Positions 10,701 to 17,777 of a stretch of 64,000 nt of DNA are shown here, piece after piece (position 1 is the first letter of the stretch; each line of letters begins with the position of its first letter). The position numbers and the translations under genes are program-made. This DNA is from Verrucomicrobiales bacterium. Its GTDB lineage: Bacteria > Verrucomicrobiota > Verrucomicrobiia > Verrucomicrobiales > DEV007. The DNA lies in assembly GCA_016795385.1 (NCBI GenBank), contig JAEUHI010000043.1, positions 205,990 to 269,989 of the forward strand. Reading direction: 5' to 3'. A model generated the notes under the pieces. The model was not told where the DNA came from and made no database searches. It worked only from the letters and a program-made list of their open reading frames with translations.

Positions 10701-12445
10701 TTTCCGTCCCGGGGATTGGTAAAGGTCGGGTGATCGTTCGAGTTCTCGAGCCTGAACGCTGAGGCGAAATCTTCACGATAGATCGTGTCGTCGTGTAGAT
10801 TGGTGGAACGAATATAGTCAAACGCCATTGTAGCCAGTTGCGCGGCGCTGTCCTCACCATACTTATCTTTGAAGCTCTTGCCATATCCGGGAATCGGTTC
10901 CGTCATCGCCCAGCGCAAATACTCGTACAGACGGCGATTGCTGGCGATTTCGTAGTCGAAGGTCGCGCTGTCGGCTTTCTGCCTCTTGAAGACAAATTCG
11001 TAGCGGGGATATTGCCCCCCATTCTGTTTCCCTATCGAGGCACAGTAATGGATCAGCTGATCAAACGGGGTAAGATATCTGTTATAGGTTGCCGGGTTGT
11101 TGTAAGTCGCGTTGTAGATCGGCCACATTGCGATGCGAGGGCGATTGAACAGGTTGGTCTCCGGGGCACGACTGTTTACCGTGATAAAAAATTTCGCCCG
11201 CTCCAAGTAATCACTGAGTTGATCGGGAGGGATCGGACGCCCTCTGGCGTCCGGAAATTCATGAGGAGTCCGATCCGCCCGCATGATGACGTCATCCAGG
11301 GAAGGGAAGAGAGGTTCGCTGTCCGGAATCAGCCCATTTGCTTCCTTGGGATTGCGCGTATCAATGATGCGCGTACCGGACTCGGAACCTCCGCCGACCA
11401 CACGAGGCACGACAGCAAAAAGCATTTCCATGGCGTCACGGTCATTGACAATATCCAACACGCCAGGCGCGAGTGCGGGAATGAGGTGAGTCGAAGCCGG
11501 GTGCCCCGGGTATCTCTGCCACTCTTTTTGCGCGGGTTGTTTCTGGCCCATGCTCATGTCGAGAATTCCACCCGCCTTCGGGACGTCCCAAGCGAGTCCG
11601 CCGGCGTGAACATTCATGTTCAACTTCGTGGTTTCATCGTCCGCCCAAAAGGCGAATCGGGCCACGATCGGATTGCGGGCAGAGGGCTCACCGGCCCCGG
11701 AGATCGCACTGAAGGGAAGCCGATCCCCTCCCCCCCCATCGTTGATTACTCCCAACGTACCGTCGGCCAACTGGTAGATCCAACGCACTGGCATGGGGAC
11801 ATGGCTCTCGGCCCGAATCAAGTCGGCAGCCTTCTTGCCGATCGGGCCTTCATCATTGATCACGTTACCGTCTTGGTTGTAACGGAATCCTTCAACGCCA
11901 TCGCTGTCGTCTCCGAGAGAGGAAGGCCATTTGGGTTCGGTGGAAGCCAAAGGGTGTACGATCGGGTAATAGGCTTTTTCGCCACGAATGACGGGCTCGT
12001 TCAAATCCACAAAGATATCGTTTTTTTGACTCCAACCTTCAGCGTCTTTGAAGTCGTTTTCGAAGTCCGACCATTCGTCTCCTTCAAGCTTCATCAAATC
12101 ATCGGAGTAAAGCTTATAGGCGAATCGCGGACTGCCATTTCGATCCCACTGGCGGATGGCACCCGGCTGGGATGCCCACGCGCGGGCGGCGGGGTCCGTC
12201 TTTTCCTGCACCGTCGCCTCACGGATCTGGGCGATGACGAAGTTCACGGCCTGCTCGCCCACCTGCTGCGCCTGGAGACCCTGCGAGTAGGTGTTCGAAG
12301 CACGGTGCTCGCTCGTGGCCAGGGAGAAGAAGGTCAGCACGAGGATGGTCGTGAGGGCCATCACGGTGAGGACGGTGACGAGGGCGACACCTCGACGATC
12401 CTTGGCGAAGAACCTGCTGGGCTTGAGGGTTTCCGGAAGTTTCAT
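7724..12445 (-). CDS. Verru_Chthon cassette protein A, giant pilin-like/PilX-like surface protein
   Basis: 1573 residues, one of the largest proteins here. Residues 18-43 (RGVALVTVLTVMALTTILV) are a type IV pilin-like helix of the GspK/PilX style, without a clear Glu+5. The remainder is a very long soluble region with no recognised catalytic motif, rich in Asn, Gly, Pro and aromatic residues, suggesting an extracellular beta-rich structure. It heads the A-B-C-D unit. The coding region has visibly lower G+C than aroA or the act genes around it, which could mean horizontal gain or relaxed codon use. A possible promoter and ATACAA repeats lie upstream. The family identity rests on size, N-terminus and the exact neighbour order. 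Confidence 0.8.
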   Translation of the reverse strand: MKLPETLKPSRFFAKDRRGVALVTVLTVMALTTILVLTFFSLATSEHRASNTYSQGLQAQQVGEQAVNFVIAQIREATVQEKTDPAARAWASQPGAIRQWDRNGSPRFAYKLYSDDLMKLEGDEWSDFENDFKDAEGWSQKNDIFVDLNEPVIRGEKAYYPIVHPLASTEPKWPSSLGDDSDGVEGFRYNQDGNVINDEGPIGKKAADLIRAESHVPMPVRWIYQLADGTLGVINDGGGGDRLPFSAISGAGEPSARNPIVARFAFWADDETTKLNMNVHAGGLAWDVPKAGGILDMSMGQKQPAQKEWQRYPGHPASTHLIPALAPGVLDIVNDRDAMEMLFAVVPRVVGGGSESGTRIIDTRNPKEANGLIPDSEPLFPSLDDVIMRADRTPHEFPDARGRPIPPDQLSDYLERAKFFITVNSRAPETNLFNRPRIAMWPIYNATYNNPATYNRYLTPFDQLIHYCASIGKQNGGQYPRYEFVFKRQKADSATFDYEIASNRRLYEYLRWAMTEPIPGYGKSFKDKYGEDSAAQLATMAFDYIRSTNLHDDTIYREDFASAFRLENSNDHPTFTNPRDGNKFNNGFGHKGHGQVTPLVIQAGGVTTKGMGRFFTLASAGVIVASVGTPADDPDVRNHHPRYPGVNGYNGRHGQTPGGGRAYTNLPPLPVNVTQGGDKSFWPGWLVALEMSDPEEFKAAFDETQWNWQLAFLDPDYAQAVLADPTANKFERGLITKAGCEKMRLLEGERLVQSTFVFNLFCPSIGWVSINPNMEIEIEKRSGDLTFKGADQDFGFFGFGDHPGNYGGYSDDDELDRGFVWATNWVKPVQESGSRAYGGLIPFSFTFAAREVHGEKGITNAGASVRNQLWRNLWATSPGIFSRLSPIDRGYNKLEDAVREVKKIRSIGKNTPEDVAQAYRYDLVTMPFKVNSSTGIDFREGNVEFRFYDGGKFCENSAQDDEDDADSRSLVQTIELKFESFKFDLTDTYVSPPQPGGVNDFYELSVDSLGTLEDASLTADPGNPWDSPAFSAQLKGGTWVNNSPNPASWFKSPGEKKGLNSRGRMSNSIHWDGRYIRPGDIVQSVAIPDGDVRVVASRAIVKPEDELFKKHRDYGRKKTPMAHSFTNSDGEAMVGFNSKNNKDYLIVPTLPQIKSHSPYRNRAPLPFSGEAKSAEVQLYGDFDNGAGLMIDGPYINKPDEGNSHSLRTRFTQEVIDYWDSRRNYGEFPYFSSPEYAESGGPSYFSPNRIVSGPGMFGSLPTSLFSTPPRPWQTLLFRPNVVGNGFYSHPGAGKSAGGEDPPDHLFMDLFWMPVVEPYAISEPLSTAGKINMNYQILPFLHVHRDTALRGVFRSEFMLCIPNEWHTSYKHDKGRGEGYHWRDNPYGGALQLKRLRSVILEGETLKQFERRFENGRNAFKTSTEICEIHLVPEEVSKRLKAGAAGSIGSYTPKVTDDGRVPDMESGKYWRDHSLVGDNSRERPYTNIQTRLTTKSNTFQVHYRAQVLKQARRDSDADYANWRPSTDTVQAEYRGSSVVERYVDPNGEMPDFANPNSPTIDEFYRFRVINPRRFAP

Positions 12446-12509
12446 GGCTGAGAAAGATGGGGTTCCCGAGTCGAAAAGCGGCGGAGTTTCGTTTTGGGCT
12501 CCGCTTTAC

Positions 12510-12538
12510 GATGTAAATTGAAGGAAATACAAAGACAA
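12510..12538 (-). promoter_or_regulatory. Possible promoter of the Verru_Chthon cassette
   Basis: On the minus strand TTGTCT (12538-12533) and TACATC (12515-12510) are separated by 17 bases. Transcription would start near 12503, about 58 bases before the ATG of gene A. The match to the sigma-70 consensus is modest. The 263-base gap between aroA and gene A is clearly A+T-rich and holds no gene that I can see. Confidence 0.3.
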
Positions 12539-12582
12539 TACAAGACTATTTTCTCAAATCGGCGATTTTTCTGCCCATACAA
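12527..12582. repeat. Three ATACAA elements upstream of the Verru_Chthon cassette
   Basis: ATACAA occurs at 12527-12532, 12538-12543 and 12577-12582. The first two are 11 bases apart, one helical turn. The third is part of an imperfect palindrome, ATACAATGTAT (12577-12587). They overlap or flank the possible -35 element, so they may be a regulator binding array. This is inference from spacing only. Confidence 0.35.
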
Positions 12583-12708
12583 TGTATTTACCGAGGGCGA
12601 CGGGGGGCCGGGCAGCGATCTCGATCGCCTCCAGATGATCAAGTTTTCCTGATCAGGGCAAGACAAAACGCCAAAATCTTACCGGAATCGTTGACTTCGT
12701 GCCGCCTT

Positions 12709-14010
12709 TCAGCGGCTCATGGCCTGAAGCTGCTCAAGCTCGCGGATGAAGCCGGGGTAGCTGGTCTCGATGCATTCCACGCCCTTGATGAGGGTCTCTC
12801 CTTCCGCGAAGAGTCCCGCGATGGCGAAGGCCATGGCGATGCGGTGGTCGCCCAGGGAGTGGATTTCGGCTCCTTTCAGCGTCGCTCCGCCCGTAATCTC
12901 CATCCCGTCGGCGAACTCATCGACGGTGACGCCCATTCGCCTGAGATTCTCCGCCACGGTGGAAATGCGGTCGCTCTCCTTGACCCGGAGTTCCTGAGCG
13001 TCCTTGATCACCGTTTTTCCCTCGGCCAGAGCCGCGGCGACGGCGAGGACGGGGATTTCATCGATGAGGGTGGGAATCTCCGCCCCTCCGATCTCGGTGG
13101 CGACGAGGCCATTGCCGACGACCTCGACCGAGCCCATGGGCTCGCAGCCCGAATTGTCGATGCGTTCCGTGATTTTCGCCCCCATGCGTGTCATCACGTT
13201 GAGGATGCCGATCCGGGTGGGATTCAGGCCGACCTGGTGGATCATGAGACGGGCCCCTTTGCGCGCCGCAGCGGCCACGATCCAGAACGCGGCGCTGGAG
13301 ATGTCTCCCGGGATCTGGATGTCGCGCGATTCGGGCGTTTGTCCGCCCCAGATCGACACGGTTTTGCCTTCGCGGATGTTTTTGACGAGCAGGTAGTTGA
13401 GCATGCGCTCGGTGTGATCCCGCGATGGATTCGGCTCGGATACGCTCGTCTTTCCCTCGGCGGCGAGCCCGGCGAGGAGGATGGCACTCTTCACCTGGGC
13501 ACTCGCGACGGGGGAATCGTAGTGGATCGCCTTGAGCTTTTCCTTGCCGAGGATCTTGAGAGGCGGAGTGCAGCGGTCGCCCTGCCCTTTGATCCGCGCC
13601 CCCATGCGCTCGAGGGGAATGGCGACCCGGTTCATGGGGCGTTTGGAAAGGGATTCATCCCCGGTGAGGGTCACCTCGAAGGGCTTCGTCGCGAGGATCC
13701 CCGCGAGCAGGCGCATCGTAGTACCGCTGTTCCCGCAATCGATCGGCTTGCCGGGATCCTGAAAATCGCCGCGGTTTCCGTGGACGCGGATATGCGTTCC
13801 ACCCGCTCCCAGGTTCTCGATTTCCACCCCCATGGCAGCCAGCGCTTGCATGGTGGCGAGACAATCCTCGCTCGCCAGAAAGCCGGTGATTTCGCACGGG
13901 CCGTTGGACAGAGCAGCGAAAAGAAGCGCGCGGTGCGAGATGCTCTTGTCTCCGGGAACGGTCAGCTCCGCCGAGAAATCTTTCACTTTCTTGACTTTGA
14001 GATCGGCCAT
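12709..14010 (-). CDS. aroA: 3-phosphoshikimate 1-carboxyvinyltransferase (EPSP synthase)
   Basis: 433 residues from the ATG at 14010 (MADLKVKK). The longer open frame to 14133 overlaps tyrA and is not part of the gene. The enzyme joins shikimate-3-phosphate and phosphoenolpyruvate in the shikimate pathway. Visible motifs are PGDKSISHR near residue 17, GNSGTTMRLLAG near 92, SKRPMNR, SAQVKSA, RDHTE, NPTR and the C-terminal RVKESDR and GDHRIAMA. SAQVK, RDHTE and NPTR resemble the Agrobacterium CP4-like class. The glycine in GNSGTTMR, which is alanine in CP4, is retained. It follows tyrA by 28 bases and forms the tail of the ExbB/TPR array. Confidence 0.95.
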   Translation of the reverse strand: MADLKVKKVKDFSAELTVPGDKSISHRALLFAALSNGPCEITGFLASEDCLATMQALAAMGVEIENLGAGGTHIRVHGNRGDFQDPGKPIDCGNSGTTMRLLAGILATKPFEVTLTGDESLSKRPMNRVAIPLERMGARIKGQGDRCTPPLKILGKEKLKAIHYDSPVASAQVKSAILLAGLAAEGKTSVSEPNPSRDHTERMLNYLLVKNIREGKTVSIWGGQTPESRDIQIPGDISSAAFWIVAAAARKGARLMIHQVGLNPTRIGILNVMTRMGAKITERIDNSGCEPMGSVEVVGNGLVATEIGGAEIPTLIDEIPVLAVAAALAEGKTVIKDAQELRVKESDRISTVAENLRRMGVTVDEFADGMEITGGATLKGAEIHSLGDHRIAMAFAIAGLFAEGETLIKGVECIETSYPGFIRELEQLQAMSR

Positions 14011-14038
14011 GGTCGTGCGGGTAGCGGCGGGAAAAATC

Positions 14039-14905
14039 TCAGGCCTTGGATTCGCGGCGGGGGTCGGCGGGCAACAGCGTTCCCCGGAGGTGACGGGCTT
14101 CTCCCAGCAAATCGCGAAGTTGATCGCGGTCAAGGGTGTCGAGCGCGGCTTTCCACACCTGTAGCTCCCCGATGTAGGCCTCCAGCCGGCGGGACACGGC
14201 CTCGCGATTGTCGTTGAGGATGTCGGCCCACATCTCCTCGGGTCCGCCGGCCACCCGGGTCGTGTCGCGGAAGCCGCCTCCGCTGAGCTTCACGGCACCG
14301 GGCTCCCACGAAAGGACGGAGCGGGCGAGGGCCGCGGCGACGAGATGGGGCAGATGGCTGATTCCGGCGACCAGTTCATCGTGCCGTTCGGGAGAAAGGT
14401 GTGAAACGACACCCCCGAGGCGGCTCCAGAAACATTCGAGACGGGACAACAGGGATGGATCGGCATCGTCCGAGGGCGTCAAAACAATGGGTGCCCCTTC
14501 GAAAAGTTCGGCGGAGGAGAAGGAGAGCCCCTTTTTCTCGGACCCTGCCATGGGATGGCTGCCGATGAATACCCCGCCACGATCACGGACGAGAGGCCCG
14601 ATCTCCTTCACGACCGGAGCCTTGACGCTGCCGACATCGGTGACGAGGACATCGGCTCCCTCGGGAAACGGGGCCATCCGGTTCACGACCGAAGCCATGT
14701 GGCCGGTGGGCATGGCGAGGACGATGCAGTCGGCTCCTGCGACGGCCTCCTCGACCGAGGTGGAGGCCAGGTCCACCAAGCCACTTTCGCGGCGGAGTTC
14801 CTCGACCGCTTCGGCGCGGCGAGCCCAAGCCGTGAGCGTCGTCTCCGGAGAGCGCTCGCGAAGGGCGCGGAGGAGGGATCCCCCGATCAGCCCGGGAGCG
14901 AGCAC
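14039..14905 (-). CDS. tyrA: Prephenate/arogenate dehydrogenase
   Basis: Makes the tyrosine precursor by NAD(P)-dependent oxidative decarboxylation. The Rossmann turn is PGLIGGSLL. GSHPMAGSEKKG near residue 135 carries the substrate-binding His, and ISHLPH near 200 is the second family signature. The only standard start I see is GTG at 14905, but it cuts off the first beta strand. The open frame continues upstream with RHVAV, as expected for the family, to a CTG at 14944 that would overlap the stop of the lipoprotein gene (CTGA). The real start is thus probably upstream of 14905. In the Rossmann motif the first glycine is Ala (LAPGLIGG). aroA follows directly. Confidence 0.9.
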   Translation of the reverse strand: MLAPGLIGGSLLRALRERSPETTLTAWARRAEAVEELRRESGLVDLASTSVEEAVAGADCIVLAMPTGHMASVVNRMAPFPEGADVLVTDVGSVKAPVVKEIGPLVRDRGGVFIGSHPMAGSEKKGLSFSSAELFEGAPIVLTPSDDADPSLLSRLECFWSRLGGVVSHLSPERHDELVAGISHLPHLVAAALARSVLSWEPGAVKLSGGGFRDTTRVAGGPEEMWADILNDNREAVSRRLEAYIGELQVWKAALDTLDRDQLRDLLGEARHLRGTLLPADPRRESKA

Positions 14906-14940
14906 GGCGACGTGGCGAAACGGGGCTTCGCGTTCGGTGC

Positions 14941-15525
14941 TCAGGGAACCTTGAAGTAAATTTTCTTCCCGGGATTGTTCGGATCGGGGATCTGCACCTG
15001 GGTGCCGCGCTTCAACGGCTCACCGGTGGGATTCCCCGCGGAGTCATACTTCTCGACGGAGATCTGACCAAGCGAGGCATGCGAGCCGGGAAGGGTGACG
15101 ACGAGAGGATTCCCGGGGACGGCGTTGGCGTAAGGCATCTCCGAGGTCGAAGGGGTCGACGGTGCGGGAGGCGGCGTGGGCTTTTCCTCGACCGGAGGTT
15201 TTACCGCAGGAGCCGAACTGATGTCACGGACATCACGCATGCCGGGAGCCGGAGCGGTCGGGGTGGTGCCGGGAGCCGGAGCCGGGACACCCGGAGCACC
15301 GGCCGCGCCGGTGTAGCCGAAGCGACCTCCCGTCTGATCGGCGGGCAGCGGCGCGCCGGGAACACCGGGGGCACCCGGGACGGGCGGTTGGCCGGGCTGA
15401 CCATACTGTGCCGGAGGGACGGGGGGCTGGGCAACGGGTTGCTCCGGGTTTTTCGTCTTGCAGCTCGTGAAGGAGACCGAAAGTCCGGTCAAGAGCACGA
15501 CGGAGCAATAAGGCGCGAGTTTCAT
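14941..15525 (-). CDS. Proline-rich lipoprotein of unknown function
   Basis: 194 residues from the ATG at 15525 (MKLAPYC). A signal sequence ends in a lipobox (SFTSC, Cys near residue 20), so it is predicted to be lipid-anchored. A long Pro/Gly/Ala-rich linker follows (residues 25-130), then a short C-terminal domain with LGQISVEKYDSAGNPTGEP and PDPNNPGKKIYFKVP. Such a linker suits spanning the periplasm or peptidoglycan. It lies between the TonB-like VWA gene and tyrA and touches the possible tyrA start. I do not recognise the C-terminal domain. Longer starts up to 15609 would add a non-signal-like extension. Confidence 0.7.
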   Translation of the reverse strand: MKLAPYCSVVLLTGLSVSFTSCKTKNPEQPVAQPPVPPAQYGQPGQPPVPGAPGVPGAPLPADQTGGRFGYTGAAGAPGVPAPAPGTTPTAPAPGMRDVRDISSAPAVKPPVEEKPTPPPAPSTPSTSEMPYANAVPGNPLVVTLPGSHASLGQISVEKYDSAGNPTGEPLKRGTQVQIPDPNNPGKKIYFKVP

Positions 15526-15564
15526 AAGAAGCGGCGAAGCTAAGGAAAGGCGAGAGGTTAGAAA

Positions 15565-15577
15565 AAGTTTTAAACTT
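15565..15577. promoter_or_regulatory. Short palindrome in the leader of the lipoprotein-tyrA-aroA genes
   Basis: AAGTTT, one base, AAACTT form a perfect inverted repeat about 40 bases before the lipoprotein start. The 177-base gap between the VWA stop and this gene is A+T-rich compared with the flanks, so a promoter and operator are plausible here. No clear -35/-10 pair stands out. Confidence 0.3.
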
Positions 15578-15702
15578 CTCAAGCAGGAAAATACGCTGCA
15601 AATCGGCACTTCGCGATGAAAAATCCAAGTCCGGATCCCTTAAAACCGCAATTTTTCTCAAAAAAGTTCAAATTTCTGCCCTTTTCACAAGGAATTCGCC
15701 GA

Positions 15703-16818
15703 TCACTCGGCTTTGAGCTGCCGGAATTCGCCACCCGTTCCGCGTACGATCCGGGTCCATTCCTTCTCATCATCCGGTTTGGGCTGGAAGGCGATGAAGT
15801 TCAGGGGGATCTCTCCCTGCGGCCCCTGATCGAGTTTGTCGACCGCCTTCTTGATTTCGTCGTAGGGGATGTTGCTGAGCCCCCCACCCTCTCCGGCGCG
15901 CCATTGGAAACTCGCGTCGGAGATCAGGAAGATCACATCGGGCCGCATCGCGATGCTTCTTTCAAGCACACCGACCACTCCCTGGACATTGCTGATGACA
16001 CCGGCGGTGGCGGCGCTCATCGCTCCGCTCTTGTTCCACTTTTCCTCGACCCATTTTTGGGCGAGATCCTTGTTGCCCGGAGTCGCGGCGATCAATTCCT
16101 CGGTGAAAGGCATGTAATTGCCGGTGAATTGGATGATGGAGAACTGCGCGCTGATGGGCAATCCGGCGATGAGCTTGATCGTCTCCTCTTGGATGCGCTC
16201 GAGCGGGATCCCGGCGGCATTCGCTTTGTTCACCACGCTCGAGGACACATCAAAGAGCAGAAGGATGCGCTGGCCCTGCGTCTTTACGCCGAAGAAGCTC
16301 ATCCCCTGCCCCGTCCCGCCTCCCCCGGCGAGTCCTTGCCCGAGACCTGATCCGAGTGCGGCGCTGCCGACGAGGCTGTTGACCTGATCGGAGATGAGTT
16401 CGGAAGGATCGAGCGGCAGCATCTGATCGAGATCGACTTGGGGCAGCTCCGGCAGGGCGAACTCGACCGGACGGGTGCTGACGAGCTTGTCGTTGAAGGT
16501 CGGCTTCGGGGCCATCGCCTCGTGTTTCGCCACGTTCATTTTGTGTTCGGGCGTCTTCGGCGGGATTTTGACCACCTTCTTCATTTCGAAACGCGCCTCG
16601 GGACGGGTGAAATGTTTCGCCACCGTCCAGATCCCGAAGATCAGCAAGACCACCCCATGGACGACGATGCTGCCAATGATGATGGAACCGATGAGGGCAC
16701 GGCGGTGGCTTTTCTCCTGCGAGATCCCGTCGCGACGAGGTTTCGGGGCGCGCTTCTTCTTCCGCGGACGAGGTGGCGGCGGCGACTCGGGCTGGAGGGA
16801 AATGGAAAGCTCACTCAT
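15703..16818 (-). CDS. VWA-domain protein with a TonB-like transmembrane anchor
   Basis: 371 residues. The start at 16818 is preceded by AGGAG six bases upstream and overlaps the upstream exbD stop by eight bases. Residues 11-40 are Pro/Lys/Arg-rich and cytoplasmic. Residues 41-64 are one membrane helix containing SIVVHG, matching the SxxxHG of the TonB helix that contacts ExbB/ExbD. A Pro/Lys-rich spacer follows, then a Gly-rich hinge near 165-180, then a von Willebrand A domain with a MIDAS motif (DVSSS near 189) and a later Asp (LISDAS). No TonB C-terminal domain is present. Encoded after exbB-exbD-exbD, it probably takes the TonB position in this motor and binds an unknown partner in the periplasm. 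Confidence 0.85.
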   Translation of the reverse strand: MSELSISLQPESPPPPRPRKKKRAPKPRRDGISQEKSHRRALIGSIIIGSIVVHGVVLLIFGIWTVAKHFTRPEARFEMKKVVKIPPKTPEHKMNVAKHEAMAPKPTFNDKLVSTRPVEFALPELPQVDLDQMLPLDPSELISDQVNSLVGSAALGSGLGQGLAGGGGTGQGMSFFGVKTQGQRILLLFDVSSSVVNKANAAGIPLERIQEETIKLIAGLPISAQFSIIQFTGNYMPFTEELIAATPGNKDLAQKWVEEKWNKSGAMSAATAGVISNVQGVVGVLERSIAMRPDVIFLISDASFQWRAGEGGGLSNIPYDEIKKAVDKLDQGPQGEIPLNFIAFQPKPDDEKEWTRIVRGTGGEFRQLKAE

Positions 16819-17254
16819 CCGTTGCTCCTGCGAGGGTGACTCCACGGATACCCGCCTCGGCGCAGGCGTTCAGGACATCGACAAGACGCTGGTGCGGCAC
16901 GGTATCGTGCGGCGCGAGGGTGACGAGCGCCTCGGTCTTCGCGTTTTCGGCGGAGAGGCGGAACCTCGTCAGGACGGCCCGCAGCTCGGGGAGGCTCGTG
17001 CTGGCGGGTTCGTCGAGATTCTGCTCGTTCAGCACGACCTGCCCCGAGGGCTCGATGATGACCCGCGCCTCGTCCGGGATATCGACGATCTCTTCCTGCG
17101 AGACCTGGCCGGGCAGGCCCATCGGGATATCGCGCTCGGGTTTCACCGGCTTCGCCGAGACCATGAAAAAGACGAGGAGGAGGAAGACCATGTCGATCAT
17201 GGGCGTCATCTGCATCTCCACGGTGGAGGAGCGGCGCTGTTTCCTGCGTCTCAT
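16811..17254 (-). CDS. ExbD/TolR family proton-channel protein (second copy)
   Basis: 147 residues. A basic N-terminus (MRRRKQRR) precedes one membrane helix with TPMIDMVFLLLVFFMV, including the essential Asp of ExbD/TolR. A periplasmic domain with the usual VLNEQNL and VLNACAEAGI elements follows. With ExbB it forms an inner-membrane stator that uses the proton gradient. A second, different exbD is encoded 93 bases upstream, separated by a tandem repeat. Two ExbD paralogues in one operon suggest a heteromeric stator. Its stop overlaps the VWA start. Confidence 0.93.
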   Translation of the reverse strand: MRRRKQRRSSTVEMQMTPMIDMVFLLLVFFMVSAKPVKPERDIPMGLPGQVSQEEIVDIPDEARVIIEPSGQVVLNEQNLDEPASTSLPELRAVLTRFRLSAENAKTEALVTLAPHDTVPHQRLVDVLNACAEAGIRGVTLAGATDE

Positions 17255-17261
17255 CGGACTG

Positions 17262-17340
17262 AAGAGGGTCGGGTCGGTCGGTTAAGAGGGTCGGGTCGGT
17301 CGGTTAAGAGGGTCGGGTCGGTCGGTGAAGAGGGTAGGGT
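17262..17340. repeat. 22-base tandem repeat between the two exbD genes
   Basis: Three copies of a 22-base unit beginning AAGAGGGTCGGG start at 17262, 17284 and 17306, nearly identical apart from the last base of copy three. A degenerate fourth partial copy begins at 17328. The array fills almost the whole gap between the exbD stop at 17348 and the next start at 17254. The unit begins with AAGAGGGT, which also forms hairpin arms at 36381 and 51791. Confidence 0.85.
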
Positions 17341-17347
17341 CCGGGGT

Positions 17348-17755
17348 TCAGTTTTCGTGGACGCCGAAGATCAGGTCGATCGCGCCGACTTCGGTGGCCA
17401 TCTCGACGAATTCGCGGATCTTTTTCGTCGGCGTCTTCTGGTCGGCGCGCAGGTAGATCTGCAGCGGAGGAAAATCGCGGAATTTCACGCGGAGGTGGGC
17501 GAGCACTTCGTCCTTCGACGCGGCGCGGTCGCCGATGTAATAATTCCCCTCGCCGTCGATGTTGATGACGTCGCGCTGTGTTTTTTCGGGAGAGGCCGCC
17601 GTCGCGGCGATGGGCAGGCGGATCGGCACGCTCAGCTCCTGCTCGGTGATCTTCTGGGTGACCATGAAAAAGATCAGCAGCAGGAAGGTCATGTCGATCA
17701 TCGGAGTGAGCTGGAAACTCACCTCGTCGAGCGACTTCTTGCGGCGGCGGATCAT
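17348..17755 (-). CDS. ExbD/TolR family proton-channel protein (first copy)
   Basis: 135 residues from the ATG at 17755 (MIRRRKKS). The open frame to 17815 overlaps exbB and is not needed. The membrane helix carries LTPMIDMTFLLLIFFMV with the conserved Asp, and the periplasmic part includes NIDGEGNYYIGDR and RADQKTPTKKIREFV. It follows exbB by 22 bases and precedes a 22-base repeat array and a second exbD. It acts with ExbB as a proton-driven stator. TolR is the alternative name, but no tolB or pal is nearby. Confidence 0.93.
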   Translation of the reverse strand: MIRRRKKSLDEVSFQLTPMIDMTFLLLIFFMVTQKITEQELSVPIRLPIAATAASPEKTQRDVINIDGEGNYYIGDRAASKDEVLAHLRVKFRDFPPLQIYLRADQKTPTKKIREFVEMATEVGAIDLIFGVHEN

Positions 17756-17777
17756 GTGGAGGGAGCGTGGCGCTTTG

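Noticed and set aside
17262..17340. CRISPR-like or REP array
   Set aside because: Units are contiguous without spacers and are not palindromic individually; treated as a tandem repeat.
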